This document shows, piece by piece, positions 26,483 to 35,551 of a stretch of DNA of 64,000 nucleotides. Position 1 is the first letter of the stretch. Every line of letters begins with the position of its first letter. The stretch lies in the NCBI GenBank assembly GCA_015066445.1, contig SVOK01000004.1, positions 45,498-109,497 on the forward strand. The letters are read 5' to 3'. Both the position numbers and the translations under genes were made by a program. This stretch comes from Oscillospiraceae bacterium. Its GTDB lineage: Bacteria > Bacillota > Clostridia > Oscillospirales > Acutalibacteraceae. The notes beneath the pieces were generated by a model. The model was not told the origin of the DNA and ran no database searches. It was given only the letters and a program-made list of their open reading frames with translations.

Positions 26483-28719
26483 TATTTCACTCCCTTACAA
26501 AACAAATAGCTTTCTGCCTTAATTATATTGCCGTCCTGTTCTAAATCAGAGGCAGTATAATTGATATAAACCGTGACACCGTTATCAAAAACAGTTTTAT
26601 GTAAACCATTCTCCAAAATACTGTGTCCGCTGATTTTGGCATTGGATATCATCTGGAAATCTTCACCGTAAGCCTTAATATCAGCCTTAATATCGTCCTT
26701 AATATCATCATAAACAGAGCCGTAAAAAGCAGAAGAAAAACTGTCAAAGAGCTTTGTGCTGCCGTTATTGATAAGTGTATATGACAGACCGGCTCCTATT
26801 TCTGCCGCTCTTAAAATCATTTTGTTATTATCGGCAGACAAATTTACAGAAGTTGTACTAAGCGGTACATAACCCTTAAACACAATTCCGTAGAAAGGAA
26901 CATCATAGCTGAACATATTATTTTTAGATGATGTGAGCGGCACATCATAAATAACATCTGAGCCTGCGGCGGCATAATCGTTAGCTTCGTTAACAGCAAC
27001 CGCATAACCGCTCTTTTTAACCGAGGCTATAGCTTTGCTGACATCGCTCGCCATATTACCCTTGTTAAAATATTTTACCTTACTGTAATCCGAATAACAA
27101 ACAGACGATAAAGTATCAAGACCGAAGCCTTTAATTCCTGTATCCCCAAGCTTATCGGTTAATTTTTCTGTAATTTCAGGAATAAGCCCTCTCGAAACCA
27201 AAAGATAAGGAGAAAAATCTGAGGTTTTTTTACGCAAATAAATATTATAGTAATATTGCTTTATTTTGCGTTTATCCTGCGAAAGTGCAGTATCAGAGCT
27301 TTTAGAAATACCGCTTCCCGACTTCCCTACGCCGATAACATCAGCATTGAAGAATAAATTACAATCGTTTTCTTTAGCAAATGAGGCTAAGTCCTTAAGA
27401 CCGCTTTTACCACCTAATTTGCTGTTAACACTATAGCCGCCTGCAATAGTCTTAACATCTATTCCAGATTTACCAAAACCTATAAGGTCAGCATTAACAG
27501 TACCGTTAACCTGAGCTTTAAGTTCTGAAATCATATCCTCTGCCTCAGCAAGAGTGGTAGTAGCGAAGAATTTATCGTATTTAAAGCCTAAAAAGGTTTC
27601 TGTGATATTTACTCCGCCCACTATTTTAAGATTGAGCAAGGAATCCTTAACAGAGGATTTCATACTGTGGTTTTCTTTCAAAAACTCTCTGTATGTATCC
27701 GCCATACCAACATAGTTGGCATTTTCCCCTCTTAATAAATGGAATGCCACGCTCACAGTATCCTGCGACATATCATTACTGTAAAGCTTAACCTGCTGTT
27801 CATTTTTGATTTTAGACCACTGATAAGCACGGAAGGCGAATTTTGCCCACACACTGCTGTATCCAGTATTGGCAGCGCCGACCTCAGCCTCAATAAAAGC
27901 ATGCTCGGCGCCATTTTCGATAATTGCGCAAAAAGCGCTGTCGGCAGAGGTTTTAGCTCCATAAACCGCCAAGCGGTTTTCGGGGAATTTTTCAGTGTCA
28001 AGCTCACGCTCTCTGTATCTTGCAGCATCGTTGCCATAAAGCTCACGGCTATAGCTGTAAAAACCTTCAGCAAGCTGGCAAGGCTCTACAATAGCGCCCG
28101 AGCCAGAGGGGATGAACAAATATCCGTTTTCTGATAAATTATCTATTCCGCAAGCATAAGGAACCAGAGCCACGCTGTAAAGCGAAAATTCATCCTCAGT
28201 AATGCGAGCGGAGTCAACCGAAACTCTTACAACATTATCCTTAAAGGTATACTGCACAGGAACAGAAATCTTAACCTCTTCAAAATAATATGTAATTTCT
28301 ATACCGTTATCTATTTTTTTAACGCTGTAATTTCCGCTTTCAACACAGTTTTTATAAGAATAAGCAATAGATATTTTAGAGGTTGTGGGCTCAACATATT
28401 CAATTATAATCGATGATTTGAGCTTTGAGTGAAGCTTTACGGGATCGCCGTATTCATCAAGCTTTTCTTCAAACGATTCAAGCGGTGAGGTTGCCCACAA
28501 AATTTTACCGCTTTTACTTTTAAGCATTACAGTAGCATCCCCGCCTGCAAGCTCAAAGATATATTCCTCATTTTCGGTAATAGTTAAACCATCAGATGGA
28601 GAAAATTCTTTTGGCGTTTTATATACCGCATTATCCACCTTGGCAATACCGCAGGAAGAAAGTATGAGAGAAGAAACGAGGACCGTGATAATTAAAGTAA
28701 TAAATTTTACCTTTTTCAA
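26482..28719 (-). CDS. DUF5696 family lipoprotein, glycosidase-like fold suspected
   Basis: The best start is a TTG at 28719 behind AAAGGGGGAAG, giving 745 residues; a GTG at 28752 lacks a ribosome binding site and overlaps the upstream gene. The signal peptide ends LILSSCG, a lipobox. An N-terminal beta-rich region (about 25-330) precedes a region with barrel-like segments: NADLIGFGKSGID, LFFNADVIGVG, IKGFGLDTLSS and AVAVNEANDY. This matches DUF5696, a family found beside ABC sugar importers in Paenibacillus and clostridia. The layout (sandwich plus barrel) suggests a glycosidase acting at the membrane, with Asp and Glu in the last two segments as candidate catalytic residues. That is inference; no activity is established that I know of. 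Confidence 0.78.
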   Translation of the reverse strand: MKKVKFITLIITVLVSSLILSSCGIAKVDNAVYKTPKEFSPSDGLTITENEEYIFELAGGDATVMLKSKSGKILWATSPLESFEEKLDEYGDPVKLHSKLKSSIIIEYVEPTTSKISIAYSYKNCVESGNYSVKKIDNGIEITYYFEEVKISVPVQYTFKDNVVRVSVDSARITEDEFSLYSVALVPYACGIDNLSENGYLFIPSGSGAIVEPCQLAEGFYSYSRELYGNDAARYRERELDTEKFPENRLAVYGAKTSADSAFCAIIENGAEHAFIEAEVGAANTGYSSVWAKFAFRAYQWSKIKNEQQVKLYSNDMSQDTVSVAFHLLRGENANYVGMADTYREFLKENHSMKSSVKDSLLNLKIVGGVNITETFLGFKYDKFFATTTLAEAEDMISELKAQVNGTVNADLIGFGKSGIDVKTIAGGYSVNSKLGGKSGLKDLASFAKENDCNLFFNADVIGVGKSGSGISKSSDTALSQDKRKIKQYYYNIYLRKKTSDFSPYLLVSRGLIPEITEKLTDKLGDTGIKGFGLDTLSSVCYSDYSKVKYFNKGNMASDVSKAIASVKKSGYAVAVNEANDYAAAGSDVIYDVPLTSSKNNMFSYDVPFYGIVFKGYVPLSTTSVNLSADNNKMILRAAEIGAGLSYTLINNGSTKLFDSFSSAFYGSVYDDIKDDIKADIKAYGEDFQMISNAKISGHSILENGLHKTVFDNGVTVYINYTASDLEQDGNIIKAESYLFCKGVK

Positions 28720-28732
28720 GCTTCTTCCCCCT

Positions 28733-30883
28733 TTAAGAATAAATAATCTCACTTATAAGCGTTACAATAAATCCGCCTAACTGTTGCACCAATGTAGCTG
28801 TAATAAAAATAAGGAATACAACCACTACCATACCAAAAAGCGAAAGCAACGCAGTTCCCACAAATCTGCCGAATGAAAAATCGTGAATTTTAAGGCTTCC
28901 CACCGTTATCATAATACCTGCATACAATAAACAAATGACATTAAACACAGTCAAAAATCCTACTTCATTGGCAACAAAGAAATGTGAAAGGCCAAGGAAC
29001 AGCAGGTTATATATTATAAGTGGCATTAAGGAATAGGAAATAACAACAAAAATTTCTTTAAGCTTTCCTATTCCGCCAAACAAGGTACATACTGCCCAGT
29101 TAGCAACTGTCCATAACAGAACAAAGCCAAAGGTCTGAATAAGAGTTAAAAATGCGTTGAATTCAGCAGGGTCGTAATCTGTAAACAAAAATCCGCCTGC
29201 AGTAGTTTTTAAAACTGTTGTGCAGTAGAAAACAGCTATTAAAACAAACGCTAATTTGCAAGAACCCTCATTTTTATATTTAACTCTATCAAACGAATTA
29301 AACGGGTGAAGCAAGGAGTTTAGCATTGTATTAAGCTTGATATTTTTCACAGGCTTCTTTTCTTGCTTAGAGCGTCTTTGCACCCAGATTATAACCAAAA
29401 CCAACAGTACTATAATCCCTATAAATATAATCGGGAAATATTTAGCCAAAAATTCTCTTCTTACGCTTTTAAAGGCTAAAGAGTAGGTCTGCTTATCATA
29501 ACCCTGCTTAGCATAATCTAAAGCCAAATCGTATTTTTCTTCGGAATTATATATCTTTGCAAGACTTTTGTAGGCTAACTGATTATTCTTATCAAGCGAC
29601 ATTATTTTCAGCCAGTCTTCTTTACATTTATCATAATGACCCGAAATTATAACATCGTCAGCATTCATAACCAATTTGCCGTAATCAGTAGCCTTGAAAA
29701 TTGTAACCCTGTTAAGCTCTCTATCGGAAACTAAAACATCATCACCGTTTAAAGCTATTGCTGAAGGCAGGCTGAATGTACCGAGAGTTTCTCCCCTGCC
29801 TATACCGCCGCCGAAAACACACAAAAGCTGATTTTCTCGGTCGTAGACAAAAATTCTGCCGTAGGTTGAATCTATAACATAGACAAAGTTTTTGTCATCA
29901 ACTGCAATACCTAACAAGTCCTGTGCTTTGGTAACATTAAGCACCTTTGAAACGGTGGCATCGGCATAATTAAAATCATCATTGCCGAAAACGCTCACAC
30001 CGCCGGGATTAAATCGCTTTACCTGACCTGTTTGCACTTCTATTGAAGACGAATCGGTAACACCGGTAACAGTATAAACAAAATCCGAGCCGTCAACCAC
30101 CAAATCCACAAACTGGTAAGGAAGCTTACTGTCCGACAAAGCACGCTTTTCATTGGTCATAAAAAGCTCTGTAAACAAAGCCTTAATTGATTCGCCAATT
30201 GTACTTGCCACATTATTAGCGCCGAAAAATCCTAAAAATTCATTATCGGGTGAATAAAGCAATGCACCGTAAAAAGAGCCTTGGCTTAAAACGTAAATAT
30301 ATCCTCTGGAATCCTCTGCAACCTTAATCGGGCTATAGGTGAAATCCTCAGGAATAATATTGCTTTCAGGCAAAATTAATTCGTATAAATAGTTACCGTT
30401 CTTATCTGTTGCAAGCACAGTTTCATAATCTGTATTTGCAATAAGAATAGCACCTTCATCATTTACGAATATACCGCCTGCGTTATCAAAATAATATTCT
30501 TCGCCGTCAGTGCTCTTTACAACCTCAATTTTAGAAACAAGCTGATATTTATTATCAAGTATATAAACCACGCCTGCTCCACCGTCAAGAATATAAACAT
30601 TACCGTCCTTATCGGTGCAGACATCGTTTATTTTAATAAGCTCCTCTGCTCCAAGATATTTGTAATCAATAGCAAAGGACGGCTCATACATCGGCTTAAT
30701 ATATACCGCCTTTTTCTCCTGCCCTGCATAATCTTGCCAATATGTATAGGATTCGTAAGAAATCTCGGGCGAATCAAGTGCAGTTGATGCCTCTGCCAAA
30801 AGCATGGGAACAGAGAGTAATACTACTGCTAAAAAGGCAATTATTCTTTTAAAGCACTTCATATTTATAATCATCCTTTTCAA
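28733..30883 (-). CDS. NHL/beta-propeller - TPR - Yip1 membrane protein
   Basis: This 716-residue protein starts at a TTG eight bases after AAAGGAG. A signal or anchor helix (about 8-30) is followed by NHL-type propeller blades (about 60-405), such as NDVCTDKDGNVYILDGGAG, GIAVDDKNFVYVIDSTYGRI and PSAIALNGDDVLVSDRELNR. A short TPR pair (about 425-475), a transmembrane helix (about 488-508) and a C-terminal Yip1-like domain with five or so helices (about 545-716) complete it. The propeller should lie outside the membrane. It sits between the two permease pairs and is probably an accessory factor for glycan capture or transport. No function is established for this architecture. Confidence 0.8.
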   Translation of the reverse strand: MKRMIINMKCFKRIIAFLAVVLLSVPMLLAEASTALDSPEISYESYTYWQDYAGQEKKAVYIKPMYEPSFAIDYKYLGAEELIKINDVCTDKDGNVYILDGGAGVVYILDNKYQLVSKIEVVKSTDGEEYYFDNAGGIFVNDEGAILIANTDYETVLATDKNGNYLYELILPESNIIPEDFTYSPIKVAEDSRGYIYVLSQGSFYGALLYSPDNEFLGFFGANNVASTIGESIKALFTELFMTNEKRALSDSKLPYQFVDLVVDGSDFVYTVTGVTDSSSIEVQTGQVKRFNPGGVSVFGNDDFNYADATVSKVLNVTKAQDLLGIAVDDKNFVYVIDSTYGRIFVYDRENQLLCVFGGGIGRGETLGTFSLPSAIALNGDDVLVSDRELNRVTIFKATDYGKLVMNADDVIISGHYDKCKEDWLKIMSLDKNNQLAYKSLAKIYNSEEKYDLALDYAKQGYDKQTYSLAFKSVRREFLAKYFPIIFIGIIVLLVLVIIWVQRRSKQEKKPVKNIKLNTMLNSLLHPFNSFDRVKYKNEGSCKLAFVLIAVFYCTTVLKTTAGGFLFTDYDPAEFNAFLTLIQTFGFVLLWTVANWAVCTLFGGIGKLKEIFVVISYSLMPLIIYNLLFLGLSHFFVANEVGFLTVFNVICLLYAGIMITVGSLKIHDFSFGRFVGTALLSLFGMVVVVFLIFITATLVQQLGGFIVTLISEIIYS

Positions 30884-30888
30884 ACTGA

Positions 30889-31797
30889 TTACTCCTTTAT
30901 TCCTGCGCTTGACATAGCTTCTACAACATTACTCTGAGAAATGAAATAAACCAAAATGGGCGGAATCATCATAATAACCGTTACCGCCATTGCACTACCT
31001 GAACGTGCAATACCGCCTGCGGTAATTTGTGACATAATCTGAGGCAAGGTTTTAAGCTCCTCGGAAAAAATTGTTCCCTGAGGAACAGCCGCCCAGTTAT
31101 CACGGAAGGTAAATAATGTAAGAGTAAGCCATGCGGGCTTAACTATCGGGAAAACTATCTGGAAGAAAATACGGAAATTGCCCGCACCGTCTATTCCCGC
31201 AGCTTCAATAAGAGAATCGGGAACAGAGCCTTCCATATACTGCTTCATAAGAAATACACCCATTGTTGCAGCCAGATGCGGAAGTATGTATACAGAATAA
31301 GTATCTATCATTCCGAGCTTTGAAAAAATCAAATACTGTGGAACCGCCAAGGTATAAGCTGTGAACAGCAAGGCATACTGAACGATATTGAAATAAGCCT
31401 TACGGATTTTAAGCTTACTTTTTGCAAGCACAAAAGCCGCCATTGAAGCTATGATTACATAAACAACAGTGGTAACAATACTAACAAAAAGGCTGTTAAA
31501 AATGTATCTTGAAAGGGGTATTTTCAGGTTTGAAAGCAGGTTTGGTAAAGATAAATAGTTCTGCAATGTAGGTCGCTGTACCCAAAAAAGGCTTGGTGGA
31601 AATTTCAACAGCTCATCTATTGGTTTAAACGAGGTTGTTACGCAGTAAATGAGCGGTAAAACCGAAAACAAACCGCCTGCAATAAGAATAAGACAATAAA
31701 AGAAGTTGCCAACCTTTGAACGTGTATATCTTCTGACAGTTGAGCCGGATTTCTGCATAGATAAAACAGCTCTCAGCTTTTCGTTTTTAATCTTCAT
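30889..31797 (-). CDS. ABC sugar importer 1: permease (MalG type)
   Basis: The ATG at 31797 follows GAGGGGAG and gives 302 residues; the longer frame would overlap the preceding gene without need. It has six predicted helices and an EAA loop SLIEAAGIDGAGNFRIFFQI, and ends EAMSSAGIKE. The TSFKPIDELLKFPPSLF outer loop is typical of carbohydrate permeases. It is five bases from the NHL-Yip1 gene, suggesting the two products work together. Confidence 0.92.
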   Translation of the reverse strand: MKIKNEKLRAVLSMQKSGSTVRRYTRSKVGNFFYCLILIAGGLFSVLPLIYCVTTSFKPIDELLKFPPSLFWVQRPTLQNYLSLPNLLSNLKIPLSRYIFNSLFVSIVTTVVYVIIASMAAFVLAKSKLKIRKAYFNIVQYALLFTAYTLAVPQYLIFSKLGMIDTYSVYILPHLAATMGVFLMKQYMEGSVPDSLIEAAGIDGAGNFRIFFQIVFPIVKPAWLTLTLFTFRDNWAAVPQGTIFSEELKTLPQIMSQITAGGIARSGSAMAVTVIMMIPPILVYFISQSNVVEAMSSAGIKE

Positions 31798-31810
31798 ATC
31801 CGCACTCCCC

Positions 31811-32707
31811 TCACTTACCGACGCCGTTAAGAACTTTTCCGATAAGCCAACGGGCAAAAGCCATTATTGCAAACAGGCATACTGCTATTGCGCAAGCGTA
31901 ACCGAGTTCGTATCTTACTGTACCTACATCGGACATATACGCCACCATTGTATCCGCCGCATTGCCAACACTTGGATAGCCTGCAAGCTCAACAGCTATA
32001 CTTCCAACAGTAAAGCTTGACTGAATCTGCATTACTGCACTGAATAAAAGCATATGCTTCATAGCAGGAAGTGTTATGTACCAAAGCTCCTGCCAACGGC
32101 TTCTTATACCGTCGATAGCGCCAGCCTCATAAAGCTCATTGTTAACATTCTGAAGACCTGATATATTTGATAAGAAGGATATACCCATACTCTGCCACAG
32201 CTGAACTATCATAATAACAGGTAAAACATAAACCTCATTTTTAAGCCAAGCCACCGGCTCGGTTATAAGGTTCATTGAAAGCAAAACGCTGTTTATATAA
32301 CCGTAAGAGTCGTTACTGAAAGCTACCTGCCATATATAGTAAGCATTTCCCACAAGAGCAGGGGCATAAAACAGGAACGATAAAAATGTTCTGATGGCGG
32401 GTTTGAATTCGTTTATAAACCAAGCCAGCACAAAGGAGAGCAAAAAGCCTACAGGACCTGTGAAAAACGAGAACAAAACTGTATTTTTAACTGTTGTTAA
32501 AAATACCTCATCATCAACAAACATACGGAAATAGTTATCAATTCCCACAAATTCCATCTTATGAATCATATCATAAGAAGTAAAGCTTAAAGCAATGGAG
32601 GATATTATAGGCAAAACCAAAAACAGTAAAAACATTACTGTAAAAGGGGCTAACATAACGTAAAAAGACGCTTCGCTGCGAAAACAGCTTTTTCTTTTGG
32701 TACTCAT
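31811..32707 (-). CDS. ABC sugar importer 1: permease (MalF type)
   Basis: The 298-residue permease opens EASFYVMLAPFTVMFLLFLV, has FVGIDNYFRMFVDDEVF as outer loop and an EAA loop ELYEAGAIDGIRSRWQELWY. It lies 20 bases downstream of the frameshifted binding-protein gene and 13 bases upstream of its MalG-type partner. If the binding protein is really broken, this pair would depend on the SBP of importer 2 or another. Confidence 0.92.
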   Translation of the reverse strand: MSTKRKSCFRSEASFYVMLAPFTVMFLLFLVLPIISSIALSFTSYDMIHKMEFVGIDNYFRMFVDDEVFLTTVKNTVLFSFFTGPVGFLLSFVLAWFINEFKPAIRTFLSFLFYAPALVGNAYYIWQVAFSNDSYGYINSVLLSMNLITEPVAWLKNEVYVLPVIMIVQLWQSMGISFLSNISGLQNVNNELYEAGAIDGIRSRWQELWYITLPAMKHMLLFSAVMQIQSSFTVGSIAVELAGYPSVGNAADTMVAYMSDVGTVRYELGYACAIAVCLFAIMAFARWLIGKVLNGVGK

Positions 32708-32727
32708 ATTAATTTCCCCTTTCTTTG

Positions 32728-34599
32728 TTAATTACTGTAATCATTGATTTTGCGTGTTATCTCATTATCGGCAACCTTACTCCAGGTAAGCAAAGCTTCC
32801 TTGGTGGAGGAATTTCCGTTTACTACCGCCCAATAAGCCTGATCTACCGCACGGGTAAGATAATAGCTACCAGGCACCTCAGCTACCTCTTCAACATTCT
32901 CCCAAGCAGAAAGAATTACATTTAAATCCTGCTTTTTCCAGGACATATTTGACACCGCTTCAATATTTGCAGAAGCCACTCTGCCGAGAGTTCCTAAAAT
33001 TGTTTCAACGCTGTCAGAATATTTAAGCTGAGTATCGGCATCAGTCCACCATTTAAGGAATTCCCAAGCATATTTTTCATTACCTGTGCCTGAAATTATT
33101 CCGCAGCCTGTACCCGAGCCTGCTATGGCGTTATTAATCTTGCCGTTCTCCCCTTCAACTCCGGGAATTTCAGCTATTGACCAATTCTCGCTGATTTCGG
33201 GAGCTGCATTCACAAGAGTTTGATAAAGTGTGTAGCTTTCAATACCAAGAGGCATTGTTCCAATTCTGAATCGGTTATAGAAGCTGGCTTCCTTAGGAAG
33301 CTTATATTTTGTATAAAAATCGGTCCAGAATTCAAAAACCTCTAAGGTTTCGGTATTGCTTAATGTGCAGGCAGTACCCTCATTATTATACATACTAAGT
33401 CCGTTCTGGTGCATAAGTGTCGGGAAAAGGCTTAGTCCGCCAACACCTGTATTTACAGTGGTAGCAGTAGTAATTTTAAGGTAAGGTATCCAGACCTGCA
33501 TATTATTGCGCTGTAAAGTAACCGTAGCTTCTATAAACTCTTGCCAGGTGGTTGGTACCTTGATATTTAATTTATTGAGTATATCACTGCGGTAATACAT
33601 AACATAAAATGCCTGCGTATCAGGAAGTGCATAAACACCACCATTATACTCATAAGGCACCGAAGCCGTTTTTGAAAAACGCTCGCTCACATTTTCGTAA
33701 TCCTTGAATTTTGTAAGATCGTACAATGCGTCTCGCATAGCAAGGTTTACAGGCTCACTTCGAGCCATATGTAAAGACAAATCAGGCGGATTTCCTGCCA
33801 GAATTCCCTTGATTATACCTGCGTTTACGATTTCGAGTTTAACATTTATATTCTTTTCGGGAGTAAAATCTTCGGCTATCATATTGCCGAGAATTTCAGC
33901 TTGGTCTCTGCCCCAGTTTACCCAAATTTTTATGGTTGGTCTGTCACCGCCGGCAGTTCCCAAGGTATTATAATCTGCACTAAAAGAAGCGATAAATCTG
34001 CTGATACCGAAAAAGAGCTTGTTAAAGAAGCCTTTTTCTACCGCTTCAGCTTCCTTTTCGGGAGCCGAAAGAATTATTCTGTCAAGTGAGAGCGGCATTG
34101 ATTTCATATCATAAAGCCAACCGCCAACACCAGTATAATTGCTGTAATAATCGGACAAATATCTTTGAGCGGTATAAGGGTTATCTATCATAGATTTAAG
34201 CACTCTTGCCATACTTTTAAGTGCCGCTATCATAGAACTACCCGACATTTGTGTAGATTTATTCATTTCATCTGCCAAGGAAACAAGGCTGTCATAATCA
34301 GCCTGCAAATTCTCATTCAAATCGGGAATTTGGCGGAATAAATCATAATCTCTGTTTTTATCGGGTGACTCACCTGTTATCATAGAAATATTTATGTAAA
34401 TATCTCCAAGGGAGTTTACCACCTTTTCTAAGCGTCTGTAATATTCGGCGGTAGTGCTTAGTGTTACAGACATTGTGATAATGTGCTCGCCCTTTTTAAG
34501 ATAAAACATATAAGGCTCTTTCTCTTTAGAAGAAAACTCTGAATACTGCCAACCGTTACCGTAAACAAAAGGCACAGCTTCTGCCTCTTTAAAAGGCAC
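32728..34599 (-). CDS. C-terminal fragment: solute-binding domain of importer 1
   Basis: This 623-codon open frame begins at a GTG without a recognisable ribosome binding site. From about residue 215 it carries a family 1 binding domain (PTIKIWVNWGRDQAEILGNM, AGNPPDLSLHMARSEPVNLA, TQAFYVMYYRSDILNKL, YAWEFLKWWTDADTQLKY). It lacks its own signal peptide, so it could only be exported as part of the full-length protein. Confidence 0.7.
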   Translation of the reverse strand: MPFKEAEAVPFVYGNGWQYSEFSSKEKEPYMFYLKKGEHIITMSVTLSTTAEYYRRLEKVVNSLGDIYINISMITGESPDKNRDYDLFRQIPDLNENLQADYDSLVSLADEMNKSTQMSGSSMIAALKSMARVLKSMIDNPYTAQRYLSDYYSNYTGVGGWLYDMKSMPLSLDRIILSAPEKEAEAVEKGFFNKLFFGISRFIASFSADYNTLGTAGGDRPTIKIWVNWGRDQAEILGNMIAEDFTPEKNINVKLEIVNAGIIKGILAGNPPDLSLHMARSEPVNLAMRDALYDLTKFKDYENVSERFSKTASVPYEYNGGVYALPDTQAFYVMYYRSDILNKLNIKVPTTWQEFIEATVTLQRNNMQVWIPYLKITTATTVNTGVGGLSLFPTLMHQNGLSMYNNEGTACTLSNTETLEVFEFWTDFYTKYKLPKEASFYNRFRIGTMPLGIESYTLYQTLVNAAPEISENWSIAEIPGVEGENGKINNAIAGSGTGCGIISGTGNEKYAWEFLKWWTDADTQLKYSDSVETILGTLGRVASANIEAVSNMSWKKQDLNVILSAWENVEEVAEVPGSYYLTRAVDQAYWAVVNGNSSTKEALLTWSKVADNEITRKINDYSN

Positions 34600-34610
34600 T
34601 TCGCCGTCAA

Positions 34611-35528
34611 TTAAAATTTACGGTAAGAGGTTGTGTTAACAGCCTCGCTTTGCTTAAATTTAAAGCCAAGCTTATAATAACCGCTTTGCGGCACATTCAC
34701 TTTCCAGCTTATTTCTTCTGAAGGTGAATTCCAGCTGTTGAAGCCTATTGTGTTAAGCAGAGTTTTAGTAGCGCTTGAAGGGCTTAAAGACGGGTCACTG
34801 TTATCGGATTTTGGAATTAAGGTTTTATCGGTCTTGTAAACCGCATTTTCTGCCTCAATAACTATCTGCTCGCCTTTATAGCTTTCAGCTTTATAACTTT
34901 TTTTATAAGTAGCATAATCGGGTGCTTCCAAAGGTGCGGTTAATGTGATTTGTTTAATTTCAAGACTTCCTGATAATACTTCTATCTCAAGTGTATGATT
35001 TCCTTCTGTCAGGTCAAATTCATAAGGGTCAAGTGCAATACCTGTGGAATCGGATATATATTGCTTTGTAAATCCGTCCCAAAGAGCTTGATCAGGTGCA
35101 GATTGATTACCCACACTGTCGGCACGAATTTCGCCACCGTCAACCCATATCTGTGGCAATTCCAGTGTTGCCATTTCTTCAAAGCAAAAGTCACCGTCAA
35201 TTTTTAAAGCAAATTCGGGCTTATCCTTGCTCTGTGACGCATTATATTCAATTTCAATTATGTAACGTGAATCACTGTCCACAGCAAACTCGAAGCTTGC
35301 CTTTTCCTCGCTGTTAAGCTTTACTGTACCGTTAGATATAAGCTCGGTTTCACCGTCTGCTGCCGAGAATTTAAGTTCCTCTTTATAATCGAAATAAGTT
35401 CCCTTAACTGCTTGCGACTGTAAATCGGTACCAATATCTAATGCGGTATCACTGCTGTTTTCCGCTAATACAGAAAAAGCAGGCAATATAAAGACTATAG
35501 CAAGTAAGGCTGCAAATAAACGTTTCAT
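34611..35528 (-). CDS. N-terminal fragment: secreted carbohydrate-binding-like module of importer 1 binding protein
   Basis: This 305-codon frame has a signal peptide (KRLFAALLAIVFILPAFSVLA) followed by two beta-sandwich stretches. The first contains FEFAVDSDSRYIIEIEYNA and the second WKVNVPQSGYYKLGFKF, typical of CBM6/35-like modules. It stops abruptly at TAA (34613-34611) in the middle of a strand. Its ATG lies 23 bases after the AraC gene. If translated alone it would be a secreted module without a transport domain. Confidence 0.7.
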   Translation of the reverse strand: MKRLFAALLAIVFILPAFSVLAENSSDTALDIGTDLQSQAVKGTYFDYKEELKFSAADGETELISNGTVKLNSEEKASFEFAVDSDSRYIIEIEYNASQSKDKPEFALKIDGDFCFEEMATLELPQIWVDGGEIRADSVGNQSAPDQALWDGFTKQYISDSTGIALDPYEFDLTEGNHTLEIEVLSGSLEIKQITLTAPLEAPDYATYKKSYKAESYKGEQIVIEAENAVYKTDKTLIPKSDNSDPSLSPSSATKTLLNTIGFNSWNSPSEEISWKVNVPQSGYYKLGFKFKQSEAVNTTSYRKF

Positions 35529-35551
35529 AGCACCGTCTCCGTTTAAATTCT

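Larger units (their letters stand above)
32728..35528 (-). pseudogene. Solute-binding protein of importer 1, interrupted by a one-base frameshift
   Basis: Two adjacent frames form one gene. Frame A (34611-35528) ends NTTSYRKF-stop. Frame B continues the same fold from 34599. Adding one T to the run at 34614-34617 restores RKFLIDGEVPFKEAEAVPF with no other change and gives a protein of about 933 residues. It would have a signal peptide, an N-terminal sugar-binding-like sandwich module and a family 1 solute-binding domain at the C-terminal end. Frame B has only a GTG with no ribosome binding site. The -1 shift does not fall on a classical slippery heptamer, so a mutation or a base-calling error in a T run is more likely than programmed frameshifting. 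Confidence 0.8.

Noticed and set aside
34599..34617. Programmed -1 ribosomal frameshifting joining the two solute-binding frames
   Set aside because: The codons AAA TTT TAA do not give a slippery X XXY YYZ heptamer in frame, tRNA re-pairing after the slip would be poor, and no strong stimulatory hairpin follows.
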